A stretch of 64,000 nt of DNA from Candidatus Amarobacillus elongatus (GCA_016703545.1 JADJBX010000001.1:124001-188000), one strand, 5' to 3'; counted from the stretch's first letter, positions 33,223 to 43,586 are shown. Notes: generated by a model from the sequence alone, not told the origin. Made by a program: numbers and translations.

Positions 33223-33329
33223 TTCACGCGCGGTTCAACCATCTGGTGGCAACCGGGGCAGTAGGTCTTTTCGCGGCTGGAGGTGAACTGCAGGCTGCAG
33301 GCGGGGCAGGTAACGGTGCGTCGGTTCAT
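33219..33329 (-). CDS. 36-residue zinc-ribbon microprotein
   Basis: Short frame MNRRTVTCPACSLQF... with C8-x2-C11 and C24-x2-C27 (CPAC, CPGC), an ideal C4 zinc ribbon, ending VEPRVN. Start ATG 33329 has GAGG ten bases upstream. Stop TAG at 33221-33219 overlaps the HAD stop as CTAG. The regular Cys spacing over 36 codons is hard to explain by chance. Similar tiny zinc ribbons occur as stand-alone proteins or as pieces of larger regulators. Function unknown. Confidence 0.72.
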   Translation of the reverse strand: MNRRTVTCPACSLQFTSSREKTYCPGCHQMVEPRVN

Positions 33330-33399
33330 CGGTGCGAAACCTCACGGTGGGATCGATATGAGGTTCGAACACCCGTGGGTGGTGAGGTAGTACGCGTTT

Positions 33400-33407
33400 G
33401 ATATACT
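33400..33407 (+). promoter_or_regulatory. Extended -10 promoter (TGATATACT)
   Basis: TATACT (33402-33407) preceded by TGA, fitting a TGn extended -10; no good -35. It would start transcription near 33414, ~270 bases before the Pro/Thr-rich protein gene, leaving a long leader or a small upstream gene. Confidence 0.55.
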
Positions 33408-33433
33408 GAGCCTCGTTCCGACAGCTTCACGCT

Positions 33434-33697
33434 ATGGATATACAGTTCTTCTTTATGGCTGAACCGTTTCATCGCAAGCGTACGAGCGTTCGGCGGGCGG
33501 GAACTTCGCGAACGGCGCGTAACCGGCGTGCGGCCAGAGCGCAATCTGCTCCCACCCGCGTTATCGTGGAACGCGCGACCTCAACCCTTACCCCCGAGAT
33601 GACGGGAGGGCCGGCGATGAGTACAAACCCCTATACCGCTAAGGCTGGTCAGCCTTCAGAATGTGGCCGGGAAGTGGAGGATGCGTGTGACCGGTGA
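33434..33697 (+). CDS. Uncertain small Arg-rich ORF (87 aa)
   Basis: Frame MDIQFFFMAEPFHRKRTSVRRAG... directly after the extended -10 promoter, ending inside the next gene. Composition is strongly basic and then Thr/Pro/Gly-rich, with no recognised motif and no ribosome site at either Met. It could be a short leader protein or a chance frame in a transcribed leader. If it is not real, 33330-33680 is a ~350-base non-coding leader. Confidence 0.25.
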   Translation: MDIQFFFMAEPFHRKRTSVRRAGTSRTARNRRAARAQSAPTRVIVERATSTLTPEMTGGPAMSTNPYTAKAGQPSECGREVEDACDR

Positions 33698-34265
33698 CGG
33701 TTCGAAGAGGAGTGAGGCGCGGGTGCGCTGGCAGATCCCGGTTGGGGCTGCCTCGCTTTGCCTCGCACTCGGAGGGTTGGGGCTGCTCTTCAGCTCGGGC
33801 GGCGGGTCGCTGCCCCGGGTCATCGAGCCAGATGCCGTCGCGGCCGCGCTCACGGACGCACGCGCGACGGTGCCGGCAGCCGACCGCGAGGCATACGTGC
33901 TCGCGCCGGCGACGAGTGAGCCGGCAATTGAAGCGGACCTGACCCAGGAACCGACACCCGAGCCGACGCCCGAGAGCCGCGTATTCGCCGCCTCGAGTTC
34001 CGGCGTACGGACGCTGCCGCCGCCACCGCCCGTGGCCACGCCGACGCCGGCGCCGCCAACCCCCACGCCCACGCAACCACCCCTTCCGACGGCGACGGTG
34101 CCCACGGTGGAGCCGACGGCAGCACCCTCGGAAACAGCGGTCCCGCCGGGATCGCTTCCCGGGCCCTCGAAGATCGACACGAACGAACCGGGCGTGACGG
34201 GGCTCGGACACTCCGGCGGCATTTCGGCCGCTCCCATCGCGGGCGGCCAGAGCCTCTTCAAGTAG
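33687..34265 (+). CDS. Membrane-anchored Pro/Thr-rich protein of unknown function
   Basis: 192 residues from GTG 33687, six bases after GTGGAGG; ATG 33681 abuts that site and GTG 33663 is further upstream. A basic N-terminus (SKRSEARVRWQ) precedes a single transmembrane segment (IPVGAASLCLALGGLGLLFSS), then an outside region of low complexity: Glu/Pro repeats (EPTPEPTPES), a Pro-rich run and Thr-Pro repeats. The C-terminus is Gly/Ser-rich with no domain. Likely a cell-surface stalk or linker protein. Confidence 0.65.
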   Translation: MTGDGSKRSEARVRWQIPVGAASLCLALGGLGLLFSSGGGSLPRVIEPDAVAAALTDARATVPAADREAYVLAPATSEPAIEADLTQEPTPEPTPESRVFAASSSGVRTLPPPPPVATPTPAPPTPTPTQPPLPTATVPTVEPTAAPSETAVPPGSLPGPSKIDTNEPGVTGLGHSGGISAAPIAGGQSLFK

Positions 34266-34290
34266 GTCTCCCACCGCTGACCACCTGAGA

Positions 34291-34312
34291 AGCCGCCCCC
34301 AGGGGCGGCTTC
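34291..34312 (+). terminator. Terminator after the Pro/Thr-rich protein gene
   Basis: AAGCCGCCCC-CA-GGGGCGGCTT, a near-continuous palindrome 26 bases after the stop codon; followed by TCGTCG rather than a T-run. Confidence 0.7.
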
Positions 34313-34366
34313 GTCGCGTGCGGCGTGCGTGCCAGCGGGAGCGTGGGGATCCGTTTCGGGGCCGGG

Positions 34367-34372
34367 TATACT
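34367..34372 (+). promoter_or_regulatory. -10 (TATACT) for ligA, near-leaderless
   Basis: TATACT, nine bases, ATG 34382; no ribosome site between. Confidence 0.55.
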
Positions 34373-34381
34373 TGATGGTCC

Positions 34382-36478
34382 ATGGACGTCCCCAGCAATC
34401 AGCACGAGGCTCGGCTGCGGAGCGAGGAGCTTCGCTCTCAGCTCAACTACCACAACTACCGGTACTACGTGCTCGACAACCCGGTCATCACGGACGGCGA
34501 GTACGACGAGCTCATGAACGAGCTGCGCGCGATCGAGGCGCGGTACCCGGAGCTGATCACGCCCGATTCGCCCACGCAGAAGACGGGCGCGGAACCGCTG
34601 GCCAGCACCTTCGAAGTCGTCGACCATCGCGTGCCGCTGCTGAGCCTGTCCAACTGCTTCAGTGACGACGAACTGCAGGCGTGGTACCGCCGCGCGATGG
34701 ACCGCCTGGACGCGGACGGGGCGCAGCTGGTGAGCGAACCGAAGATCGATGGCCTCGCCATGGCGCTGGTGTACGAAAACGGCCAGTTCGTGCAGGGCGC
34801 GACACGCGGCGATGGCGCCCACGGCGAGAACGTGACCGCGAACCTGCGAACGATCGCGACGATCCCGAAGTCGCTGACGGGGCGGGTGCCGGAACGGTTC
34901 GAGGTGCGCGGCGAGGTGTACATGAGCCGCAGCGGGTTCGAGCGGATGAACGCCGCCATCGGGGACCTGAACCTCGAACGGGAGCGCGAAGGGCGCAAAC
35001 CGCTGCCCATTTATGCCAACCCGCGGAACGCCGCGGCCGGCTCGGTGCGCCAGAAGGACGCGACGGTGACGGCGGGGCGCCCACTTTCGATGTTCGTATA
35101 CCAGCTGGGATGGGTAGAGGGAGGGGCGCGGCCCGACAGTCACCACGAGACGCTGCTATGGCTAAAGGAACTGGGCTTCCCCGTGAACCCCGAGGCGCGG
35201 CTGCACAGCTCCCTTGAGGACGCGGCCGCGCGCATCCGCTGGTGGGGCGACCAGCGCGAGCGGATCGACTACGACATCGACGGGACGGTCCTGAAGTTCG
35301 ACGACCTCGACGCGTGGGCGACGTTGGGCGCCGTGGGCCGCGAGCCACGGTGGGCGACAGCGTTCAAGTTCCCGCCCCAGCAACGCACGACGAAGCTGCG
35401 GGAGATCGCCGTCAACGTGGGCCGGACGGGTGTGCTCACGCCGTTCGCGGTGTTGGAGCCGGTGGTCGTGGGCGGCGCGACGGTGAGTCTCGCGACGCTC
35501 CACAACGAAGGCGACATCCGCCGCAAGGACATCCGCGTCGGCGACACCGTCATCGTCCAGCGGGCGGGCGAGGTCATCCCGCAGGTGGTGGCGCCGGTGC
35601 CGAGCCTGCGCACGGGCGACGAGGTCGAATTCGCTATGCCGGCTGCGTGCCCCTCATGCGGGACGCCGGTCTCGCGCGACGAATCCGAGGCGGCGGTGTA
35701 CTGCCCCAACCTTTCCTGCCCAACGCAGCAGGTCCGGCTCCTGGAGCATTTCGCCTCCCGGGGGGCGATGGACATCGAAGGCCTCGGCGAGAAGATGGCG
35801 TACACGCTCTTCCGCGCCGGGCTGGTGACGACCATCGCGGATGTGTACGACCTGGGTGCCGAGCGACTCGCCGAGTTCGAGGAGTTTCGCACGCGGGACG
35901 GGCGGCTGAGCAAGGTGGCCGAGAACCTGCTCGCGGGCATCGAGAAGAGCAAGTCGCGGCCGCTGCCCAACGTCCTGTTCGCGCTCGGCATCCGGCACGT
36001 TGGGTACGAAACGGCGAGGGTGCTCGCCGAGCGGTTCGGGGGTCTCGCGGCCGTCCTCGACGCGGACGCGGAGGCGCTGCAGGGCGTGGAGGGCATCGGC
36101 CCGATCGTGGCTCGGAGCATCGCCGATTGGACGGCGCGCGGGGAGAACCGCGCGGTGGTCGAGCGGCTGGTGGCGTCGGGCGTTGACCCGCACGTGACGC
36201 CCAGGGCAGCCGCGGAAGCGGGCACCCTCACCGGCCTCACGCTCGTCGTCACGGGCCGGCTGGAGACGATGTCCCGGAGCGAGGCTGAAGAGCGCATCCG
36301 CGAGGCCGGGGGCAAGGTCGGGAGTGGGGTTTCGAAGAGCACGACGGCACTGGTCGCGGGTGCCGATGCCGGCAGCAAGCTGGCGAAGGCGCAGCAGCTC
36401 GGGGTCCGCGTAGTCGATGAGGAGGCGTTCGTGAGGCTCCTGGCGGAGGGTCCGGCGGGCGTTCTACAGGTGGTGTGA
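34382..36478 (+). CDS. ligA: NAD-dependent DNA ligase
   Basis: 698 residues, full LigA length. N-terminal NAD-binding domain (NYHNYRYYVLDNPVITDGEY), adenylation site K121 in EPKIDG, OB fold (ATLHNEGDI, VIVQRAGEVIPQV), C4 zinc finger (CPSCGTPV ... YCPNLSC), helix-hairpin-helix repeats and a C-terminal BRCT domain (LTGLTLVVTGRLETM). It seals nicks in replication and repair. Single gene with its own promoter. Confidence 0.97.
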   Translation: MDVPSNQHEARLRSEELRSQLNYHNYRYYVLDNPVITDGEYDELMNELRAIEARYPELITPDSPTQKTGAEPLASTFEVVDHRVPLLSLSNCFSDDELQAWYRRAMDRLDADGAQLVSEPKIDGLAMALVYENGQFVQGATRGDGAHGENVTANLRTIATIPKSLTGRVPERFEVRGEVYMSRSGFERMNAAIGDLNLEREREGRKPLPIYANPRNAAAGSVRQKDATVTAGRPLSMFVYQLGWVEGGARPDSHHETLLWLKELGFPVNPEARLHSSLEDAAARIRWWGDQRERIDYDIDGTVLKFDDLDAWATLGAVGREPRWATAFKFPPQQRTTKLREIAVNVGRTGVLTPFAVLEPVVVGGATVSLATLHNEGDIRRKDIRVGDTVIVQRAGEVIPQVVAPVPSLRTGDEVEFAMPAACPSCGTPVSRDESEAAVYCPNLSCPTQQVRLLEHFASRGAMDIEGLGEKMAYTLFRAGLVTTIADVYDLGAERLAEFEEFRTRDGRLSKVAENLLAGIEKSKSRPLPNVLFALGIRHVGYETARVLAERFGGLAAVLDADAEALQGVEGIGPIVARSIADWTARGENRAVVERLVASGVDPHVTPRAAAEAGTLTGLTLVVTGRLETMSRSEAEERIREAGGKVGSGVSKSTTALVAGADAGSKLAKAQQLGVRVVDEEAFVRLLAEGPAGVLQVV

Positions 36479-36520
36479 AAAAGCGCAATCACGTTTCCGA
36501 AGCGTCAAATGCACTCAATG

Positions 36521-36526
36521 CATAAT
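36521..36526 (+). promoter_or_regulatory. Possible -10 (CATAAT) for the mreB operon
   Basis: CATAAT within an AT-richer patch (36483-36540) between ligA and mreB. No clear -35. It leaves a ~60-base leader before TTG 36593. Confidence 0.4.
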
Positions 36527-36592
36527 GCCCGTATCATTGTGACCACGCCAGGGCGCTGACCTAACCAGCATTCCCCCCGCCGGAACCGCACC

Positions 36593-37654
<1,062 letters not shown>

Positions 37655-37681
37655 CATCGAACGAGCGCCCGGGTATTGCTT

Positions 37682-38512
37682 ATGCTGATTTTCTCGCGCT
37701 ACACGTGGTGGGTGGGAGCCATGCTCGGCTTGAGCGTGTTCCTGACCGCCGCGGGCCAGGTGGGAGTGCGCCACCCTGTCCAGGGCGCGTTCCTTGTGAT
37801 CACACGGCCGGCCGAAGAGCTGCTCACGTCCATCTTGCGGCCCATCGCCGGCTTCCTTTCGGATGCAGGCTCCATCAGCGACCTCCGAGAGGAGAACCGC
37901 AGGCTGCGGCTTGAGAACGAAGAGCTGCGGACACAGTCGATTTCGCTCCAGACCGATGCGGAACGTGTGAAGCAGTTGGAGGAGGCGCTCAAGATCTCGC
38001 AGGGCGCCGCCAACGAGCAGTACCTCGCCGCGAACGTCGTCCACCGCGACTCCTCGGCGTTCACCGATGTCATCAGCATCGACCGCGGATCCAACAGCGG
38101 GGTGCGTGTTGGGATGGTGGTGCTGTCGTCGCAAGGGTCGCTCATGGGCACGGTGACGGAGGTGTTCGGGAGCCGGTCGTTCGTTCGCCTGATCACGGAC
38201 AGCAAGAGCAAGGTGGCGGCGCAGGTGCAGGCATCGCAGGCGGACGGGATCGTGAAGGGCGCGGCCAACCGCACGCTGACCTTCGACCTCGCGCAGGCGG
38301 ACATCAAGGTCGGGGACATCATCGTGACCTCGGCGCTCACGGGCCGGTACCCGGCGGGGCTGCCGATCGGCAAGGTCACGGAGGTGAGCGGCACGCAGCA
38401 GGACCTCTTCCGCAAGGTGACGCTTGAGCCGTTCGTCCGCCTCTCGACGGCGAGTACGGTGCTGGTGCAGACGAGCTTCATCCCGCAAGGGCTCCTGGAG
38501 GCGGGGGATTGA
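37682..38512 (+). CDS. mreC: Rod shape-determining protein MreC
   Basis: 276 residues from ATG 37682 (a TTG two codons earlier is also possible). One N-terminal membrane segment (WWVGAMLGLSVFLTAAGQV), a coiled coil over ~60-100 (ISDLREENRRLRLENEELR), then the extracytoplasmic beta-barrel pair with NSGVRVGMVVLSSQGSLMG and DIIVTSALTGRYPAGLPIG. Links MreB to PBP2 outside the membrane. Its stop overlaps the mreD start. Confidence 0.94.
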   Translation: MLIFSRYTWWVGAMLGLSVFLTAAGQVGVRHPVQGAFLVITRPAEELLTSILRPIAGFLSDAGSISDLREENRRLRLENEELRTQSISLQTDAERVKQLEEALKISQGAANEQYLAANVVHRDSSAFTDVISIDRGSNSGVRVGMVVLSSQGSLMGTVTEVFGSRSFVRLITDSKSKVAAQVQASQADGIVKGAANRTLTFDLAQADIKVGDIIVTSALTGRYPAGLPIGKVTEVSGTQQDLFRKVTLEPFVRLSTASTVLVQTSFIPQGLLEAGD

Positions 38513-39030
38513 AGACGGTAGCCCTCGCCATGGCCCTCCTGCTCGCGGCGCTCGCGCAGGCGGCGGTCGCGCCGCTGTTCCCGCTGTCGGCGGCGGTGCC
38601 CGACCTCTGCCTGCTCGCGCTCGTGATGGTGGTGGCGTTCGGGGGGCCGCGAGCCGCCATGGTCGCCGTGCCGGTAGTGGCACTAAGCTTCGCCTTCGCC
38701 TCGAACCGCTCGGCCGCGCTCGTGCTGCTGGCGTATCTGCCGCTGCTACCGCTCGCGTTCGTGCTCGAGGAAGGCGGTCTCCCGCTCAACCGGTTCGCCC
38801 AGACCCTGGTCGCGGGGGTGGCGACGGGCCTGTGGGCGCGCCTGGCGTTGGCACTCGGCGCGATGGCGGACGGTGCGGCGCCGCAACCCGGCCTGCTCGT
38901 GGCGGCGGTGCTCGTCCCCGGCGTGATGCTGGACCTGCTGATGCTGACGATGGCGTACCTGCCGCTCCGTGCGTTGGGAGTGGAGCCGCGGGCGCTTGAG
39001 ATCCCGCGGTCAAGGTATGGCTGGTCATGA
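38509..39030 (+). CDS. mreD: Rod shape-determining membrane protein MreD
   Basis: 173 residues, start TTG 38509 overlapping the mreC stop. About five hydrophobic segments (ALAMALLLAALAQAAVAPLF, LCLLALVMVVAF, AALVLLAYLPLLPLAFVL and others) and the short size typical of MreD. Identity rests on topology and position between mreC and mrdA, since MreD is poorly conserved. Overlaps mrdA (ATGA). Confidence 0.85.
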   Translation: MKTVALAMALLLAALAQAAVAPLFPLSAAVPDLCLLALVMVVAFGGPRAAMVAVPVVALSFAFASNRSAALVLLAYLPLLPLAFVLEEGGLPLNRFAQTLVAGVATGLWARLALALGAMADGAAPQPGLLVAAVLVPGVMLDLLMLTMAYLPLRALGVEPRALEIPRSRYGWS

Positions 39031-40973
39031 GTGCGCTTGGCGGCGGCTTCCGTTCCCCGTCCACGCCGAGCCGCAACCGGCCGCACGGCAACCTCGCCGC
39101 GCTGCGCATCGCCGTGATCGTGCTGTTCGGCATCCTCACAGCGCAGCTGTTCAACATGCAGATCCTGCAGGGCAGCGACTACGCTCGCCGTTCGCGCGAG
39201 AACCACCTCACGCGCAAGGAGATCCTGCCGCCGCGCGGGCTGATTCTCGACCGCAACGGGACGCCGCTCGTGCGCAACGTCGGCATCTACACCGCCGTCA
39301 TCACGCCGACGTTCCTGCCGGAGGAGCCGGAAGCGCGATACGCCCTGTACCTCCGCCTTGAAACGCTGCTGGGCGTGCCCGCGCTCGAAATCCAGTCGCG
39401 GGTCAAAGAGAAGGAAGCGGACGGCAAGGGCGACATCGAGTTCCCGATCAAGGAAGGGCTCACGAAGGAGCAGGCCCTGGCGCTCGAGGAGATGACGGCG
39501 GACACGAGCGGTGTCGCCCTGTCGATTCAGCCCGGCCGGGAGTACATCGGCGGCGACGCGTTCAGCCACATCCTCGGCTATATCGGGAAGCAGACGCCCG
39601 AGGAGTACCGCGACCTGAAGGGCGAGGGCTACTCACTGAACGAACCGGTCGGCAAGGGCGGCGTCGAGCTGACGTACCAGGAGATCCTCCGCGGGCAGAA
39701 GGGTGCCACGGCGGCCGAGCAGGACGCGCAGGGGAATCTGCTCAAGGCGCTCAAGAGCCGCGACGCGGTCCCGGGCGACAATGTGCGGCTGGCGATCGAC
39801 GTGGACCTGCAGAACTATATCGCCGAAATGCTGGTTGATTCGCTCCCGAACCCGGTGACGATGAACCAGAAGAACGCGACGCAGGCGGCGGCGGTCGTCA
39901 TGAGCGCGAAAACGGGCGAAGTGCTCGCGCTGGTCTCCGTCCCGACCTATGACAACAACATTTTCGCGCAGGTCGCGCAGCGCGGCGCCGAATACGAAGA
40001 GCTTGCGACCAACAATGCGACGCGGCCGCTGACGAACAAGGCGTTGTCGCAGGCACTGCCGGGCTCGACGTACAAGCTGATTACGGCGGCAGCGGCGCTG
40101 CAGGAAGGAAACATCACGCCGTCCACCAGCCGTGACATTCCCAGCCGCATTCTCGAAATCAAGGGTGAGAACGGCGTCATCTACCCGCTCGTCGACTGGC
40201 GCGCCCACGGTTCCGGGATCGACCTGACGCAGGCAATTGCCTGGTCCTCGAACATCTACATGTTCATGGCCGTGTGTGGTATTCCGAACGGAAGCCTGCA
40301 ACCGCACAAGGCGATCGGAAAGGACGTCGACTCGTCCGCGAGTATCTTCGCGTACTACCAGCGTGCATTCGGCATGGGCCAGCCCACGGGAATCGACATC
40401 CCCGGCGAGGACATTGGCCGCGTGCCCGACCCCGCCTGGAAGGCGCGCAATTACGCCGGTCCCGAATACACCGACAACGACAGGGACTGGTTCTACGCGG
40501 ACACCTGCTTCACCGCTATCGGCCAGCAGGACGTCCTCGCGACGCCGCTCCAGATCGCGCGGATGACCGCGGCCATTGCGACCGGAAAGCTGTTCACGCC
40601 GCACGTGGCCAAGGACATTCTCGACGCGGACGGCAAGGTGGTGCGCACGATCAAGCCGGACTGGAAGTCGGTGCCCGTGGACGAAGCGAACCTTGCGGCC
40701 GTTCGCCGCGGTATGCACGAATCGGTGCTCGCGGGCGCGGGCCTGAGGGCGCAGGTGCCGGGCATGGACATCGCGGGAAAGACGGGCACGGCCGAGTTCG
40801 GCACGCAGCGCGCGGACCTGACGTACGACCAGCACGCCTGGTTCACGGGCTACTATCCCTACAACGACCCGGAGTACGTCGTCACGGTGTACTTCGACTA
40901 TGGCGTCGGTGGCGACAAGGCCGCGCCGGCGGCGGCGAACATCTTTAGCTGGATGAATCAGAACCTGAAGTAA
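39027..40973 (+). CDS. mrdA: Peptidoglycan transpeptidase, penicillin-binding protein 2
   Basis: 648 residues, class B PBP. Transmembrane anchor IAVIVLFGILTAQLFNMQIL, dimerisation domain with PPRGLILDRNGTPLVRN, transpeptidase motifs S347-x2-K350 (GSTYK), S407-S-N409 and K585TGT588. Cross-links peptidoglycan during side-wall growth together with RodA. Its stop overlaps rodA by one base (TAATG). A classic beta-lactam target. Confidence 0.95.
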   Translation: MSALGGGFRSPSTPSRNRPHGNLAALRIAVIVLFGILTAQLFNMQILQGSDYARRSRENHLTRKEILPPRGLILDRNGTPLVRNVGIYTAVITPTFLPEEPEARYALYLRLETLLGVPALEIQSRVKEKEADGKGDIEFPIKEGLTKEQALALEEMTADTSGVALSIQPGREYIGGDAFSHILGYIGKQTPEEYRDLKGEGYSLNEPVGKGGVELTYQEILRGQKGATAAEQDAQGNLLKALKSRDAVPGDNVRLAIDVDLQNYIAEMLVDSLPNPVTMNQKNATQAAAVVMSAKTGEVLALVSVPTYDNNIFAQVAQRGAEYEELATNNATRPLTNKALSQALPGSTYKLITAAAALQEGNITPSTSRDIPSRILEIKGENGVIYPLVDWRAHGSGIDLTQAIAWSSNIYMFMAVCGIPNGSLQPHKAIGKDVDSSASIFAYYQRAFGMGQPTGIDIPGEDIGRVPDPAWKARNYAGPEYTDNDRDWFYADTCFTAIGQQDVLATPLQIARMTAAIATGKLFTPHVAKDILDADGKVVRTIKPDWKSVPVDEANLAAVRRGMHESVLAGAGLRAQVPGMDIAGKTGTAEFGTQRADLTYDQHAWFTGYYPYNDPEYVVTVYFDYGVGGDKAAPAAANIFSWMNQNLK

Positions 40974-42121
40974 TGGCAGCAACATTCGGGCCGGGACGGC
41001 AAAGGGGCGTCTTTCGCGGGTGGGACCGCTTCGATTACGTACTCGTACTGAGCGCGGTGGGGCTGGTTGTCTTCGGCCTTCTGTTGATCTACAGCGGGAC
41101 GTACCGCACATACGAAGGCCCGCCTGCAAGCTTCGCGAATCCAGTCACGAAGCAGGCCATCTTCGCCATCTTCGGGATCATCGTGATGCTGGCGGTCTCG
41201 AAGATCGATTACCACTACCTCACGCACTACTCCCCTGTGCTCTACGGCATCTCGCTCCTGTCACTGGTTGCGATTCTACTGATGGGTCATTCGGCGTACG
41301 GGTCCACGCGGTGGTTCAACCTCGGGCCAATCCAGATTCAGCCGTCGGAGTTCGCGAAGCTGGCGACGATCCTGCTGCTGGCGAAGTTCTTCAGCGCGCA
41401 CGGCGGCGACGCCAAAGACCTGCGCACGCTGATCTTCTCGCTGGGGATCGTGGCGCCCTGTTTCGCGCTGGTCTTTATCCAGCCCGACCTCGGGACGAGC
41501 ATCGTGTTTGTTTCGGTCTGGCTTGGGGTGGTTCTGGTAGCGGGCGTTTCCCGGCGGCACCTCTTCATCCTCGCGGCAGTGGGGCTCGCGGTCTTGCCCT
41601 TCGCGTGGACGTTCTTCGTCGCGGACTACCAGATCGAACGCATATCCGTGCTGGTCGACCCGGAAGAGGATCCGCTGGATGCCGGATACAACGTCATCCA
41701 GTCGCAGATTGCCGTCGGTTCCGGGCAGCTCACGGGCAAGGGCCTCACGAACGGCGAACAGACGCAGTTGGGATACCTGAAGGTGGCAACGAAGGACTTC
41801 ATCTTCTCGTTGCAGGCGGAAGAACTGGGATTCGCGGGTTCGATGGTGATGTTCAGCCTGTTCATCGTGCTTTTGATGCGCGGAATACGCGCGGCGCAGA
41901 TTGCGGGCGATATCTCCGGCCAGCTGGTCGCCGTCGGGATCGTGATCCTGATATTAATGCAGGCGTTCATCAACATTGCCGTCAATTTGAGCCTGTTCCC
42001 CGTGACGGGTATCCCGTTGCCGCTGGTGAGCCAGGGCGGGTCGTCGCTGGTGAGCATTTTCGTATCGCTGGGGCTGCTGCAGAGCATCATCATGCGACAC
42101 CGGGCCTACCGGCAGACCTGA
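40973..42121 (+). CDS. rodA: Peptidoglycan glycosyltransferase RodA (SEDS family)
   Basis: 382 residues with about ten membrane segments. SEDS signatures: YGSTRWFNLGPIQIQPSEFAKLA, QPDLGTS, the extracellular loop with the key Asp in VDPEEDPLDAGYN, and near the end GIPLPLVSQGGSSLVS. Polymerises glycan strands in the elongasome with PBP2. Last gene of the shape operon, convergent with radA nine bases away. Confidence 0.95.
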   Translation: MAATFGPGRQRGVFRGWDRFDYVLVLSAVGLVVFGLLLIYSGTYRTYEGPPASFANPVTKQAIFAIFGIIVMLAVSKIDYHYLTHYSPVLYGISLLSLVAILLMGHSAYGSTRWFNLGPIQIQPSEFAKLATILLLAKFFSAHGGDAKDLRTLIFSLGIVAPCFALVFIQPDLGTSIVFVSVWLGVVLVAGVSRRHLFILAAVGLAVLPFAWTFFVADYQIERISVLVDPEEDPLDAGYNVIQSQIAVGSGQLTGKGLTNGEQTQLGYLKVATKDFIFSLQAEELGFAGSMVMFSLFIVLLMRGIRAAQIAGDISGQLVAVGIVILILMQAFINIAVNLSLFPVTGIPLPLVSQGGSSLVSIFVSLGLLQSIIMRHRAYRQT

Positions 42122-42129
42122 CGCCTCGA

Positions 42130-43527
42130 TCAGCCTGATTCGCCGCCTTCGTCCCGGGGCTGCGGGCGGCGGTTCGCGACGGTGGTCAGCGCCTCGCGCA
42201 CGTTCGCGACTGGGAGGAGCTCGATCCCGTCGACGGGCTGCGTCCCGTTCGCCACGACGCAACGCTTGAACCCTAACCGTGCCAGTTCCGCCAGCCGCCG
42301 GCCCGGGTTCGTCACGGGCCGGACGGCGCCCGAGAGTGCGACCTCGCCGAGGTAGGCGGTGCCGCGTTCGAGGGGCCGGTCCTTCACGGCGGAATCGAGC
42401 GCGGCCAGCACGGCGAGGTCCGCGCCGGGGTCGCGAAGGCGCATGCCGCCCGAGACGGACGCGACGATATCGAGGTTGCCGGCCTGCAGGCCGCCACGAC
42501 GGGCGAGCACCGCGAGCAGCAGGTGCAGGCGCGAGACCTCGAGGCCGGCCGCGATGCGGCGGGGATTCGCGAGGAAGCTGGGCACGGCGAGCGCCTGCAC
42601 CTCGACGGCGAGCGGGCGGGAGCCCTCCATGACGGCCGTTACGGCACACCCGGAGGCGCCGTCGTCGTGCGTTTCCAGGAAGGCGACGCTGGGATTTTCG
42701 ACGCTGCGAAGGCCGGTGCCGGTCATCTCGAAGACGCCGACCTCGTCGGTGGCGCCGAAGCGGTTCTTGACCGCGCGGAGGACGCGGAGGGCACCGTTAT
42801 CGGCGCCTTCGAAGTAAAGCACAGCATCGACCAGGTGCTCGAGCAGGCGGGGGCCCGCGATATCGCCGCCCTTGGTGACGTGCCCGGTCACGATGGTCGC
42901 GATGCCGGTGCCCTTCGCGAACGAGACGAGGCGCGCGCCCGCTTCGGCGAGCTGCGCGGGCCCGCCGGAGCGGGTATCGAGGCCCTCGACGGAGACGGCC
43001 TGGATGGAGTCCACCACCACGGCGGCGACACCCGCGGCCTCGGCGGCGGCGAGCGCGGCATCGAGCGAGCCTTCCGGGATGAGGGTGACGGGCGCGCCTT
43101 CGAGGCCAAGGCGGGCGGCCCGCAGGCGAATCTGACGCGGCGATTCCTCGCCGCAGACGTAGGCGACTCCCTGGCCCTTGAGGGCAACGCGGGCCGCCGC
43201 CTGCAACACGAGAGTGGACTTGCCGATGCCGGGATCGCCGCCGAGGAGGACGAGCGAGCCGGGAACGAGGCCGCCCCCGAGAACGCGGTCGAACTCGGGG
43301 ATCTCGGTGGTCATGCGCTCGGCGGTGTCGTCGGGGACCTGGGCGAGGGCGACGGTGCGAGCGGGCGCGGCTTCGGCGCGGCGGCGGGCAGCGGGCGAGG
43401 CCGGCGCCGTGGCCGGGCCGAGCGCCTGCTCCATGCTGTTCCAGGCCTGGCATTGCACGCAGCGCCCGGCGTAGGCGGCGCTCTCCCAGCCACATTCGCG
43501 ACAACGGTAGCCCGGGCGTTTTGGCAC
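42130..43527 (-). CDS. radA: DNA repair protein RadA
   Basis: 465 residues, GTG start. N-terminal zinc finger C9-x2-C12 ... C23-x2-C26, RecA-like ATPase with Walker A GDPGIGKST (97-105), the RadA-specific KNRFG motif (VKNRFGATDEVGVF) and a C-terminal Lon-like domain (VEVQALAVPSFLANPRRIAAG). It promotes branch migration in recombination. TAGACT six bases before the GTG with no ribosome site indicates a leaderless transcript. Confidence 0.96.
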   Translation of the reverse strand: MPKRPGYRCRECGWESAAYAGRCVQCQAWNSMEQALGPATAPASPAARRRAEAAPARTVALAQVPDDTAERMTTEIPEFDRVLGGGLVPGSLVLLGGDPGIGKSTLVLQAAARVALKGQGVAYVCGEESPRQIRLRAARLGLEGAPVTLIPEGSLDAALAAAEAAGVAAVVVDSIQAVSVEGLDTRSGGPAQLAEAGARLVSFAKGTGIATIVTGHVTKGGDIAGPRLLEHLVDAVLYFEGADNGALRVLRAVKNRFGATDEVGVFEMTGTGLRSVENPSVAFLETHDDGASGCAVTAVMEGSRPLAVEVQALAVPSFLANPRRIAAGLEVSRLHLLLAVLARRGGLQAGNLDIVASVSGGMRLRDPGADLAVLAALDSAVKDRPLERGTAYLGEVALSGAVRPVTNPGRRLAELARLGFKRCVVANGTQPVDGIELLPVANVREALTTVANRRPQPRDEGGESG

Positions 43528-43533
43528 CGGGTC

Positions 43534-43539
43534 AGTCTA
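43534..43539 (-). promoter_or_regulatory. Leaderless -10 (TAGACT) for radA
   Basis: Minus strand TAGACT-GACCCG-GTG: a six-base gap. Confidence 0.55.
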
Positions 43540-43586
43540 GCCGCCGGCGCTCACGGGCGCCGACGGCCGGTGTCACTCGTCGCGCG

